The notes under the pieces: generated by a model
Seen by the model: only the letters and a program-made list of their open reading frames with translations
Told to the model about the DNA's origin: nothing
Database searches by the model: none
DNA from: Planctomycetota bacterium
GTDB taxonomy: Bacteria > Planctomycetota > Phycisphaerae > Phycisphaerales > Phycisphaeraceae
Assembly (NCBI GenBank): GCA_029267795.1
Contig: JAJUHR010000055.1
Location: 1 to 8,969, forward strand
DNA: 8,969 bases
Reading direction: 5' to 3'
Shown: piece after piece, positions 1 through 6,036 of the stretch
How the letters are laid out: the number at the start of each line of letters is the position of its first letter
Position numbering within the stretch: position 1 is the first letter of the stretch
Program-made: the position numbers and the translations under genes

Positions 1-30
1 CAAGGGGAGAGGGGTTTGAAACCCCTTTAA
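1..30. repeat. GC-rich palindrome at left edge
   Basis: Positions 11-25 form a perfect palindrome: GGGGTTT, a central G, then AAACCCC. It is flanked by GGGGAGA on the left and CTTTAA on the right. Read on the minus strand the left part gives CCCCTCTCCCC, close to the 19-bp module found at 4493-4511 and 5864-5882. There is no clear T-run after the hairpin on the minus strand, so it is not a convincing terminator for the leftward operon. It looks like intergenic repeat material, which argues that the operon's coding part may end near here. Confidence 0.5.
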
Positions 31-88
31 GGCAAGAGGGGGGCGAAACCCATTCACCGTGTTGGGGATTACGTTTCATCCCGGTCAT
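1..88 (-). CDS. Possible partial ORF overlapping the stop of the pilin-like ORF
   Basis: An ATG at 88-86 overlaps the TGA (87-85) of the preceding ORF as ATGA, a usual arrangement in translationally coupled operons. The frame has no stop down to position 1 and begins MTGMKRNPQHGEWVSPPS. If real, it is the next operon member with an N-terminal leader, and most of it lies outside the window. Against this, the visible part has no recognisable motif, and its last ~30 bases are palindromic repeat that resembles intergenic DNA elsewhere in the window. I do not recognise a product. Confidence 0.18.
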   Translation of the reverse strand, partial: MTGMKRNPQHGEWVSPPSCLKGVSNPSPL

Positions 89-195
89 TCTCGAAACACC
101 GCGGCGATCAACACGGACCCCAGCGCAACGTTCCCCCGCACCACCAGCTCGATCAGCGTGAACCCGACCTGTCGCACCACCAGCCCGCGCATCAT
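85..195 (-). CDS. Very short pilin-like ORF (prepilin signal and helix, no head)
   Basis: This 36-codon frame starts with two ATGs (195 and 192) 12 bp after the GspG-like stop. AGGG lies 5 bases before the second ATG, so 192 may be the true start. The peptide has a short leader ending in Arg-Gln-Val-Gly, then the class III prepilin signal G|FTLIELVV with Gly at -1 and Glu at mature +5. A hydrophobic stretch follows to Phe34, then Arg-Glu and a stop. The mature peptide would be only 25 residues: the N-terminal helix without the globular head seen in pseudopilins. An Arg lies at mature +9 inside the helix, which is unusual. Neither alternative frame continues a pilin: one stops quickly and the other is charged rather than hydrophobic. 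It could be a decayed GspH/GspI-type pseudopilin or a genuine mini-subunit. The signal is clear; the functional status is uncertain. Confidence 0.45.
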   Translation of the reverse strand: MMRGLVVRQVGFTLIELVVRGNVALGSVLIAAVFRE

Positions 196-207
196 CGCCC
201 TATCGCC

Positions 208-876
208 CTATTCCAGGTTGAAGCTGTACAGGTTGTCCTGCAGCGGCGGCTGGCTCGCGTTGCCCGTCTCGGCGTTGCCGAATTGCCCGTCGTAACCCGC
301 CGAGGCGAAGAACGGCCGCGGGTACTCCGGCAGCTCGTCGTCCGACCCGTCCGCGTCGCCGTGGCTCACCATCGCTGCGTACCTGATCTTGTGCCCCCAC
401 CCGTCGCGCAGCTCCATGAACCCGTTGCCGTCACCGTCCTTGAACACCTCCCCGCCCAACGCCGGCAGCATCCGCGCAGTGTTCTCCACCTGCATCGCCG
501 CCCAACAGAACCGCTCCCCCGTGTCGCTGATCACCGCTTGCCCCGTCATCGTCGTGTTGTTGTACGCCTTCTTCAAATTCCAATTAAACGGCGTTGTCAC
601 GCTCGACAGGTGGTTCACCGCCGACCCCGTCTGCAGCTCGTACTCGTCCGCGATCGCCTTCGCAGCCGACAAGGTGTTACGCGTCTGCGACTCGGCGGCC
701 CGCCGGTACATCCCCGTCACCACTGGCACCAGAATCCCGATCAGCAGCACGATAATCCCCACCACCACGAGCAGCTCCGTCAAGCTAAAACCCAACGCCC
801 GCGCGTCCCGCCGCCTCCCCCGACCCGGCTGCGATACGAGCGCCATAGGTAAGCAACCCACGCCCCCGACGGGCAT
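208..876 (-). CDS. GspG-like type II secretion pseudopilin
   Basis: A 222-residue protein with a basic leader (residues 1-29, including RGRRRDAR) followed by the prepilin peptidase site G29|FSLTELLVVVG, with Glu at mature +5, and a hydrophobic helix at about 30-55. After cleavage and methylation by a prepilin peptidase it should insert in the inner membrane and join a short pseudopilus. The head carries an acidic segment D147-G-D-G-N-G...E154 followed by RDGWGHKIRY (157-166), which matches the DPWGxxYxY region of GspG proteins. The C-terminal ASAGYDGQFG (191-200) matches the SxGxDGxFG region where GspG binds calcium. The frame is open upstream to 1134, inside gspF. I chose the ATG at 876 because GGAGG lies 5 bases before it; an ATG at 903 overlaps the gspF stop (TGATG), and one at 846 gives a shorter leader. 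It is the third gene of the gspE-gspF block. It could equally be called a minor pilin. Confidence 0.9.
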   Translation of the reverse strand: MPVGGVGCLPMALVSQPGRGRRRDARALGFSLTELLVVVGIIVLLIGILVPVVTGMYRRAAESQTRNTLSAAKAIADEYELQTGSAVNHLSSVTTPFNWNLKKAYNNTTMTGQAVISDTGERFCWAAMQVENTARMLPALGGEVFKDGDGNGFMELRDGWGHKIRYAAMVSHGDADGSDDELPEYPRPFFASAGYDGQFGNAETGNASQPPLQDNLYSFNLE

Positions 877-881
877 CAGAG

Positions 882-889
882 CCTCCCTC
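882..889 (-). promoter_or_regulatory. Shine-Dalgarno site for the GspG-like gene
   Basis: On the minus strand this reads GAGGGAGG, containing GGAGG five bases before the ATG at 876. It lies between the gspF stop (905-903) and the pseudopilin start, and it decides between three in-frame ATGs at 903, 876 and 846. Confidence 0.65.
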
Positions 890-902
890 ACCACGCCCCA
901 CA

Positions 903-2192
903 TCACGGCGACACCGACTGGATCAGCTTGATCAGCGGCAGGAACAGCGACACCACGATGAACCCGATGCTCACCCCCAGCACCACCACCATCAGCGGCT
1001 CCAGCAGCGACACCAGCCCCGCCACCAGCGTGTCCACCTCCTCGTCGTACGTGTCCGCGATCTTCAGCAGCATCTTGTCCAGCTCGCCCGTCTCTTCGCC
1101 CACCCCGATCATGTTCACCACCAGCGCGTCGCACACCCCGGACTTCCGCAGCGGCTCAGCGAACGTGTCCCCCTGTCGCACCGAGTCGTGCACCGACGTC
1201 AGCGCCCGCTGAAACACCGTGTTCCCCGTGGTGTCGCGCGTGATCAGGATCGCCTCTAAGATCGGCACCCCCGCGGTGATCAGCGTCCCCAGCGTCCGCG
1301 TGAACCGGGCGATCGTGCTCTTGGCCACCAGCGCGCCGACCACCGGCAGCTTCAGCACCAGCGCGTCCAGCGCCCCCCGCCCCGCCGACGTCTTCCGCGC
1401 CAGCTTCACCCCGAAGAACAACACGAACGGCACCGCCGCCACGTACGCCAGCCCCGGGACCGTCTGGCCCTCGTACAGCCGGCCCCCCAGCCACCGGCTC
1501 CCGTTGATCAGCGCCACCGTCATCGGGGGCATCTCGGTGTCGAAGTCCTCGAAGATCCCCTCGAACTTCGGCACAATAAACGTCATGATCCCCAGCACGA
1601 TGATCGCCGCCACGCTCAGCACCAGCGTCGGGTAGATCATCGCCCCGATGATCCGACGCCTCAGCCGCGCCGCCTTCTCCAAGAACTCCGCCAGCCGCCT
1701 CAGGATCACGTCCAGCACCCCGCCGACCTCGCCCGCCGCCACCATCTTCGTGTACAGCTTGTCGAACGCCTTGGGGTTCCGCGCCATCGCGTCCGACAGC
1801 GTCGAGCCACCCGACACGTCCTCGTGCAGGTTGCGCAGGACCTTCTTGAATATCCCCGGCCTCTGCTGCTGCTCCAGCACCGCCAGCGACTTGAGGATCG
1901 GCAGCCCCGCGTCCTGCAGCGTCGACAGCTGCCGCGTGAACAGCATCAGCGTCTTGCGGCTGACCCCCCCAATCGAAATCGTGATCTCGCTCAGCTTCTT
2001 CCGCCCGCCCGCCGCCGCGCCCGCCCCCGCGGCCCCCTCCTCGCCCTTCTTCCCCTTCTTCTCCCGCACCAGCGTGGGGAAGACCCCCAACCCCCGGATC
2101 TGGGCGATCGCCTCCTCGCTGGTGTTCGCCGTCACCTGCCCCTTTTGCTTCTGACCGGCCGGGTTGATCGCTTCGTAGATGAACGTCGGCAT
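903..2192 (-). CDS. gspF: GspF/PilC family inner-membrane platform protein
   Basis: A 429-residue polytopic inner-membrane protein of usual family length. It forms the platform on which the GspE/PilB ATPase acts to add (pseudo)pilin subunits. Two T2SSF domains are visible as an internal duplication: the first from about residue 83 (LFTRQLSTLQDAGLPILKSL) to 206, the second from about 294 (RFTRTLGTLITAGVPILEAI) to 417. Each has the conserved glycine-rich turn, AAGEVGGVLD at 152-161 and GVGEETGELD at 363-372. Likely membrane segments are at about 183-207, 247-263 and 393-420, the usual three. The N-terminal ~45 residues (FIYEAINPAGQKQKGQV...) are the family's cytoplasmic lead-in. Residues 43-66 are a Lys/Glu then Ala/Gly-rich linker. 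AGGAG lies 6 bases before the ATG. It follows gspE by 80 bp and is almost contiguous with the pseudopilin gene downstream, consistent with one transcript. PilC is the equivalent name if the system is a pilus. Confidence 0.97.
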   Translation of the reverse strand: MPTFIYEAINPAGQKQKGQVTANTSEEAIAQIRGLGVFPTLVREKKGKKGEEGAAGAGAAAGGRKKLSEITISIGGVSRKTLMLFTRQLSTLQDAGLPILKSLAVLEQQQRPGIFKKVLRNLHEDVSGGSTLSDAMARNPKAFDKLYTKMVAAGEVGGVLDVILRRLAEFLEKAARLRRRIIGAMIYPTLVLSVAAIIVLGIMTFIVPKFEGIFEDFDTEMPPMTVALINGSRWLGGRLYEGQTVPGLAYVAAVPFVLFFGVKLARKTSAGRGALDALVLKLPVVGALVAKSTIARFTRTLGTLITAGVPILEAILITRDTTGNTVFQRALTSVHDSVRQGDTFAEPLRKSGVCDALVVNMIGVGEETGELDKMLLKIADTYDEEVDTLVAGLVSLLEPLMVVVLGVSIGFIVVSLFLPLIKLIQSVSP

Positions 2193-2272
2193 GCCGCACT
2201 CCTGATCGACCTGTCACCGCCGCGTTCGGACAAACGCCGTCGCAGCCCTCGACCCGCCCCCACAGGGCCCCC

Positions 2273-4039
2273 TCACTCGCTGATCAGCGTCTCCCGCGCC
2301 ACCTCCTCGATCGTCGTCAGCCCATCGAACAGGGCCAGCAACCCGCTCTGACGCAGCGTCCGCATCCCACGCTTGAGCGCCTCGGCACGCAGCGTCTGCG
2401 TCGACACGTTCCGCATGATCATCTCCCGCATCTCGTCGTCCAGCACCATGATCTCAAACAGCCCCATCCGGCCCTTGTACCCGCTGTGGTGGCAGTAATC
2501 ACACCCCGCCCCGCGGTACACCTTCCGCCCACGCAGCTCCTGCGGCGTCATGTCCAGCTCCATCAGCTGCTGCTCGGTCGGCTCAAAGGCCTCCTTGCAC
2601 CGCGGGCAGATCGTCCGCACCAGCCGCTGCGCCAGGATCCCCTCGATCGTCGCCGTCACCAGGAACGGCTCCAGCCCCAGGTCCACCAGCCGCGCGATCG
2701 AGCTGGGCGCGTCATTGGTGTGCAGCGTCGTGAACACCAGGTGCCCCGTCAGCGACGCCTGCACCGCGATCTGCGCCGTCTCCAGGTCCCGCGTCTCCCC
2801 CACCAGGATGATGTCCGGGTCCTGCCTCAGGAAGCTCCGCAGCGCCGCCGCGAACGTCAGCCCCACGTCCGGGTTCACCTGCACCTGCATCAGCCCGTCG
2901 ATGTCGTATTCGACAGGGTCCTCCACCGTCAGGATCTTCACCTCCGGGCTGTTCAGCTCGCTCAACGCCGCGTACAGCGTCGTCGTCTTGCCGCTGCCCG
3001 TCGGCCCCGTCACGATCACGATCCCGTTGGGCTTGTGGATTAGCTGCCGGAACAACTCCAAATCGTCCGGCCTCATCCCCACCTTCTCCAGGTCCAGCGA
3101 CACGTTCGACCGGTCCAGCACCCGCATCACCACCGACTCGCCGAACATCGTCGGCAGCACCGACACCCGCAGGTCCACCGGGTTCCCGTTCACCACCAGC
3201 TCGATCCGCCCGTCCTGCGGCAGCCGCCGCTCCGCGATGTCCAGGTTCGACATCACCTTGATCCGGCTCACGATCGGCAGCGCCAGATACTTCGGCGGCG
3301 GAATCATCTCGTACAGCACCCCGTCGATCCGGTACCGCAGCTTAAACTCGTCCTCGAACGGCTCGAAGTGGATGTCCGACGCCTTGTCCTTGATCGCCTG
3401 CATCAGCACCAGGTTCAGCAGCCTCTTGACCTTGTTCGAGTCCGCCGCCTGGATCAGCGTCTCCAGGTCGATCGACTCGCCCCGGTCCTTCAACTGCTCC
3501 AGGTCCGTGTCCTCGCTCAGGTCCCCGATCAGCGACGTCAGCGACTCCTGCCCGCTCCCGTAGTACGCCGTGATCAGCTTCTCCACCTGCTTCGGGTCCG
3601 CCACCACCGGCTTGACGTGGTACCCCATCAGCAGCCGCAGGTCATCGATCGCTCGGAAGTTGCTCGCCGACTTTAGCGCCACCGTCAACGTGTTCGTCGA
3701 CTTGTCGTACTCCAGCGGCACCACCTGGTAGGCCTGCGCCGTCTCAGCCGGCAACACCCGGATCACCGCCTCGGGGATGTCTCGGTGCTCCAGGTCCACC
3801 ACCTCCATCCCCATCTGGGCCGCCAGCGCCGCGTTGACGTCGTCCTCCGTGATGTACCCCAGCTCCACCAGGATCCGACCCAGCGGCAGCCGCCTCTCCT
3901 GCTGGATCTGTAGCGCCTCATGCACCTGGTCGCGCGTCACCTTGCCCATCTTGGTCAGGATCCGCCCGATCCGCAGCCCCTTGAGGCTGTTCAGCGGTGT
4001 CGCAGGAGCCGAATTGGGTTTGACCGGTGGAACCATCAT
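2273..4039 (-). CDS. gspE: GspE/PilB family assembly ATPase with MshEN-type N-domain
   Basis: A 588-residue cytoplasmic ATPase that powers filament assembly or secretion by acting on the GspF platform encoded next to it. The N-terminus has two 24-residue motifs (23-46 starting RIGRIL, 52-75 starting PLGRIL) separated by 5 residues. This is the spacing of MshEN domains, which bind cyclic di-GMP in characterised members. The motor domain is complete: Walker A GPTGSGKTT (345-353), Asp box TVEDPVEY (371-378), Walker B region RQDPDIILVGETRD (405-418) with the catalytic Glu, and His box TGHLVFTTLHTND (431-443). A zinc-binding tetracysteine is present as C478-x2-C481 and C513-x2-C516. Two consecutive ATGs (4039, 4036) start the frame; upstream there is only a loose GGGGAG about 15 bases away. 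It heads the operon gspE-gspF-GspG-like-small pilin. The name PilB would fit equally well if the system is a pilus. Confidence 0.96.
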   Translation of the reverse strand: MMVPPVKPNSAPATPLNSLKGLRIGRILTKMGKVTRDQVHEALQIQQERRLPLGRILVELGYITEDDVNAALAAQMGMEVVDLEHRDIPEAVIRVLPAETAQAYQVVPLEYDKSTNTLTVALKSASNFRAIDDLRLLMGYHVKPVVADPKQVEKLITAYYGSGQESLTSLIGDLSEDTDLEQLKDRGESIDLETLIQAADSNKVKRLLNLVLMQAIKDKASDIHFEPFEDEFKLRYRIDGVLYEMIPPPKYLALPIVSRIKVMSNLDIAERRLPQDGRIELVVNGNPVDLRVSVLPTMFGESVVMRVLDRSNVSLDLEKVGMRPDDLELFRQLIHKPNGIVIVTGPTGSGKTTTLYAALSELNSPEVKILTVEDPVEYDIDGLMQVQVNPDVGLTFAAALRSFLRQDPDIILVGETRDLETAQIAVQASLTGHLVFTTLHTNDAPSSIARLVDLGLEPFLVTATIEGILAQRLVRTICPRCKEAFEPTEQQLMELDMTPQELRGRKVYRGAGCDYCHHSGYKGRMGLFEIMVLDDEMREMIMRNVSTQTLRAEALKRGMRTLRQSGLLALFDGLTTIEEVARETLISE

Positions 4040-4332
4040 TACGCGTCCCGATTCTCCCCGAGCCGTTCTTTAGACCGCCCCGAGCCACATCATGGAACGG
4101 GGTGCAGCACACCGACCCTCCCGCCGTGGCACCCAACCCCCCACGGCCGATAACCGCGGGCTTCGCCCCCACCCCTCCGCGACTTCGGCGCCGCGCTACC
4201 AAAGCAGGTTCCCCTTCCCGATAACTATTCCAGCCCGGCACCTTCATTTTATTACTAAGACATGATCGGCAGGGGGGGACTCCCACAATCAATCCCACGC
4301 CGCCTCCCCCCATTCACGCCGGAGCTCTATAG

Positions 4333-4351
4333 GGCAGGTCATTGACCTGCC
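4333..4351. repeat. Hairpin GGCAGGTC / GACCTGCC
   Basis: Perfect 8-bp arms GGCAGGTC (4333-4340) and GACCTGCC (4344-4351) with an ATT loop. There is no T-run on either side, so it is not an obvious intrinsic terminator. It directly precedes the longer repeat that starts at 4358 and lies about 240 bases after the pilT stop in transcription order. Confidence 0.6.
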
Positions 4352-4357
4352 GGTAAT

Positions 4358-4416
4358 TTAGCCCGCCATGAACACATGGCGGGCCTGCAACTCGTAGGCC
4401 CGGGCCTGCCCGGACA
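4358..4416. repeat. 59-bp repeat, copy A, with 10-bp palindrome
   Basis: This segment matches 5767-5825 with a single mismatch (C4399 versus T5808), in the same orientation. It opens with a perfect inverted repeat, arms GCCCGCCATG (4361-4370) and CATGGCGGGC (4375-4384) with loop AACA, and continues with a second GC-rich self-complementary stretch (GGCCCGGGCC at 4397-4406). The two copies bracket pilT. No coding role is apparent. Confidence 0.9.
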
Positions 4417-4433
4417 CGATGACTCCGTGGTAG

Positions 4434-4459
4434 GGCGGGTCAAGCGCAGCGGACCCGCC
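4434..4459. repeat. Hairpin with loop AAGCGCAGCG, copy 1
   Basis: Arms GGCGGGTC (4434-4441) and GACCCGCC (4452-4459) are perfectly complementary and enclose the 10-nt loop AAGCGCAGCG (4442-4451). The same loop occurs in two further hairpins at 5894-5919 and 5974-5999. Confidence 0.8.
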
Positions 4460-4492
4460 AATAACTGCCGACTGCAACCCGCGATTCTCCCA

Positions 4493-4511
4493 ACCCCTCT
4501 CCCTCGAGGCA
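4493..4511. repeat. 19-bp module ACCCCTCTCCCTCGAGGCA, copy 1
   Basis: Identical to 5864-5882. A related CCCCTCTCCCC sequence is found on the minus strand at the left edge of the window. In this copy it follows the AAGCGCAGCG hairpin; in the other copy it precedes it. Confidence 0.8.
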
Positions 4512-4594
4512 CAGGCCGGGTGGGGGTGACTCGTCCGCTTCCCGCGCTGGGCGCCCCCCGGTCACTCGCAACCCACGCTAAAAACTCACCCCCT

Positions 4595-5710
4595 TCACGC
4601 CGCGTCTTCAGCCACATCCAGCTCCGGCCGCCCGATCCGCTCTCCAGCTCGGTGCACCTTTTCGATCAGCAGCGTCGGCTCCTTCGCCTTGTCCACCATG
4701 TCCTCCGCCGAGATGACCCGTTGCCGGTAAAGCTCCCACAGGTGGTCGTCCAGCAGTTGCATCCCAAACTTCTTGCCCGTCTGGATCGACGAGTCGATCC
4801 GATACGTCTTATTCTCGCGGATCAGGTTCGAGATCGCCGGCGTCACCACCATGAACTCGTACGCCGCCACCATCCCCTTGCGGTCGCTCCGGGGCAGCAG
4901 CTGCTGGCTCAACACCGCCATCAGGCTCACGCTCAGCTGCATCCGGATCTGGTTCTGCTGGTCCACCGGGAACGCGTCGACGATCCGGCTGATCGTCCCC
5001 GACGCCCCGGTCGTGTGCAGCGTGCCGAACACCAGGTGCCCCGTCTCCGCCGCCCGCACCGCCGCCTCGATCGTCTCCAGGTCACGCATCTCGCCCACCA
5101 GTACCACGTCCGGGTCCTGCCGCAATACCCGCCGCAGCGCCTCCGCGAACGTCGGCACGTCAGACCCCACCTCCCGCTGATTGACGATGCTCTTCTTGTG
5201 CGGGTGATAGTACTCGATCGGGTCCTCCACCGTCACGATGTGCCGGTCCATGGTCTCATTGATGTAGTTGATCATCGCCGCCAGCGTCGTCGTCTTGCCA
5301 CTGCCCGTCGGCCCCGTCACCAGGAACAGCCCCCGCGGCCGCCGGCACAGGTCCGCCACGATCGCCGGCAGCCCGATCTCCTGAAAACTCATCAACCGCT
5401 CGGGGATCTGCCGCAGCACCACCGCCACGTTGCCCTTGACCTTGAAGATCGAAACCCGGAACCGCGTCCCGCTCTCGTACGCGAACCCAAAGTCCGACCC
5501 GCCCACCTGCTCCAGCTCGCTCTGGCAACGCTCCGGCGCAATCGACCGCATCAACGCCAGCGTGTCCGCAGGCTCCAGCACCTTCGTCTTCATCTCCACC
5601 AGCCTGCCACGCAGCCGAACCGTCGGCGGCCGGCCCACCGTCAAGTGGACGTCGCTAGCCCCTTGTTTGATCGCCGTCTCCAGCAACCGGTCGATCTGCA
5701 ACGTCGACAT
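4595..5710 (-). CDS. pilT: PilT-type retraction ATPase
   Basis: A 371-residue cytoplasmic ATPase, near the usual PilT length, that would power filament disassembly. The N-terminal PAS-like region has the family signature GASDVHLTVGRPPTVRLRG (17-35). The motor is complete: Walker A GPTGSGKTT (133-141), Asp box VEDPIEY (161-167), Walker B region RQDPDVVLVGEMRD (197-210) and His box TGHLVFGTLHT (223-233). As in PilT, it lacks the tetracysteine zinc site of GspE/PilB. The C-terminal PilT signature AIRNLIRE appears as AISNLIRE (292-299), with Ser in place of Arg at 294. GGAG lies 6 bases before the ATG. The gene stands alone between two spacers that carry near-identical repeats. PilU-like or type II-associated PilT homologues are alternatives, but the signature favours PilT. 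Confidence 0.96.
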   Translation of the reverse strand: MSTLQIDRLLETAIKQGASDVHLTVGRPPTVRLRGRLVEMKTKVLEPADTLALMRSIAPERCQSELEQVGGSDFGFAYESGTRFRVSIFKVKGNVAVVLRQIPERLMSFQEIGLPAIVADLCRRPRGLFLVTGPTGSGKTTTLAAMINYINETMDRHIVTVEDPIEYYHPHKKSIVNQREVGSDVPTFAEALRRVLRQDPDVVLVGEMRDLETIEAAVRAAETGHLVFGTLHTTGASGTISRIVDAFPVDQQNQIRMQLSVSLMAVLSQQLLPRSDRKGMVAAYEFMVVTPAISNLIRENKTYRIDSSIQTGKKFGMQLLDDHLWELYRQRVISAEDMVDKAKEPTLLIEKVHRAGERIGRPELDVAEDAA

Positions 5711-5766
5711 GCCTCACTCCACGTCTATGGCCGCCCGCTCCCCACCCACTCCACGCTCGGTGCTAC

Positions 5767-5825
5767 TTAGCCCGCCATGAACACATGGCGGGCCTGCAAC
5801 TCGTAGGTCCGGGCCTGCCCGGACA
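5767..5825. repeat. 59-bp repeat, copy B, with 10-bp palindrome
   Basis: Second copy of 4358-4416, differing at one base (T5808). The palindrome arms lie at 5770-5779 and 5784-5793 with loop AACA. It begins 57 bp upstream of the pilT start codon, in the same orientation as copy A, which lies beyond the other end of pilT; the two copies are offset by 1409 bp. Confidence 0.9.
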
Positions 5826-5835
5826 TCGTTACTAG

Positions 5836-5863
5836 CCGCGGGTGGCAACCCGCGGTTTTTTTT
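5836..5863 (+). terminator. Intrinsic-terminator-like hairpin on the plus strand
   Basis: Perfect 8-bp stem CCGCGGGT (5836-5843) and ACCCGCGG (5848-5855) with loop GGCA, followed at once by eight Ts (5856-5863). The form is that of a strong rho-independent terminator for rightward transcription. The flanking genes run leftward, so it would act only on antisense or rightward transcripts. A related sequence at 6037-6061 lacks the T-run, so the element may be a repeat module with a chance T-run. Confidence 0.55.
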
Positions 5864-5882
5864 ACCCCTCTCCCTCGAGGCA
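5864..5882. repeat. 19-bp module ACCCCTCTCCCTCGAGGCA, copy 2
   Basis: Identical to 4493-4511. Here it sits between the CCGCGGGT hairpin and the AAGCGCAGCG hairpin, a different order from the other spacer. Confidence 0.8.
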
Positions 5883-5893
5883 GAGCAAGGTAG

Positions 5894-5919
5894 GGCGGGT
5901 CAAGCGCAGCGGGCCCGCC
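5894..5919. repeat. Hairpin with loop AAGCGCAGCG, copy 2
   Basis: Arms GGCGGGTC (5894-5901) and GGCCCGCC (5912-5919) enclose the loop AAGCGCAGCG (5902-5911). Compared with the copy at 4434 one base in the right arm differs (G5913), which turns a T-A pair into a T-G pair. That pair can still form as G-U in RNA. Confidence 0.75.
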
Positions 5920-5931
5920 ACCTACTATTTG

Positions 5932-5955
5932 GCCCGCCCTGAACACACGGTGGGC
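5932..5955. repeat. Degenerate copy of the GCCCGCCATG palindrome
   Basis: GCCCGCCCTG (5932-5941), AACA, then CACGGTGGGC (5946-5955): the same layout and loop as the palindromes at 4361 and 5770, with changes in the arms. It is preceded by TTTG rather than TTTA/CTTA. A still more decayed relative (AACCCGCCCTGAGCC) occurs at 8136-8150. Confidence 0.6.
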
Positions 5956-5973
5956 TCATAGTGCGCTGGGTGC

Positions 5974-5999
5974 CTGGGGCTAAGCGCAGCGTGCCCCAG
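5974..5999. repeat. Hairpin with loop AAGCGCAGCG, copy 3, different arms
   Basis: Arms CTGGGGC (5974-5980) and GCCCCAG (5993-5999) are perfectly complementary but unlike the GGCGGGTC arms of the other two copies. The interior TAAGCGCAGCGT holds the same 10-nt core (5982-5991). The core is kept while the arms change together. Confidence 0.75.
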
Positions 6000-6036
6000 T
6001 CCGTAGTACTGTAGGCTGCGCTGTGCGCACCCCCAA

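Larger units (their letters stand above)
4040..4594. other. Spacer between pilT and gspE, with repeats
   Basis: No gene is credible in these 555 bp. The right part (4333-4511) holds a series of palindromic modules listed separately. The part nearer gspE contains GC-rich sequence, with TAACCGCGGG at 4151-4160 related to the CCGCGGGT hairpin family. A short AT-rich island at 4222-4262 gives TAAAAT on the minus strand (4251-4246). It could be a -10 element for the gspE operon, but no good -35 stands 16-18 bases upstream, so the promoter is only a guess. No hairpin followed by a T-run is visible for leftward transcripts leaving pilT. A 131-codon minus-strand frame reaching from here into gspE overlaps the gspE start in another frame and looks spurious. 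Confidence 0.6.

Noticed and set aside
208..1134. Longer 308-codon form of the GspG-like protein
   Set aside because: The extra N-terminal part lies inside gspF in another frame and is Gly/Ala/Arg-rich. A good ribosome site and a short prepilin leader support the start at 876.
3918..4313. A 131-codon minus-strand frame overlapping the start of gspE
   Set aside because: It overlaps gspE out of frame by about 120 bases and is Gly/Arg-rich with no motif; its 5' part is repeat-like spacer.
4376..5770. A 464-codon plus-strand frame covering pilT and its downstream spacer
   Set aside because: It is antisense to pilT, begins inside an intergenic palindrome and has the same Arg/His/Gln-rich composition; it is a shadow.
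4358..5825. Insertion sequence or composite transposon around pilT
   Set aside because: The flanking 59-bp repeats contain no transposase, no clear target-site duplication was found, and pilT is an ordinary chromosomal gene. Recombination or repeat spread explains the pattern more simply.
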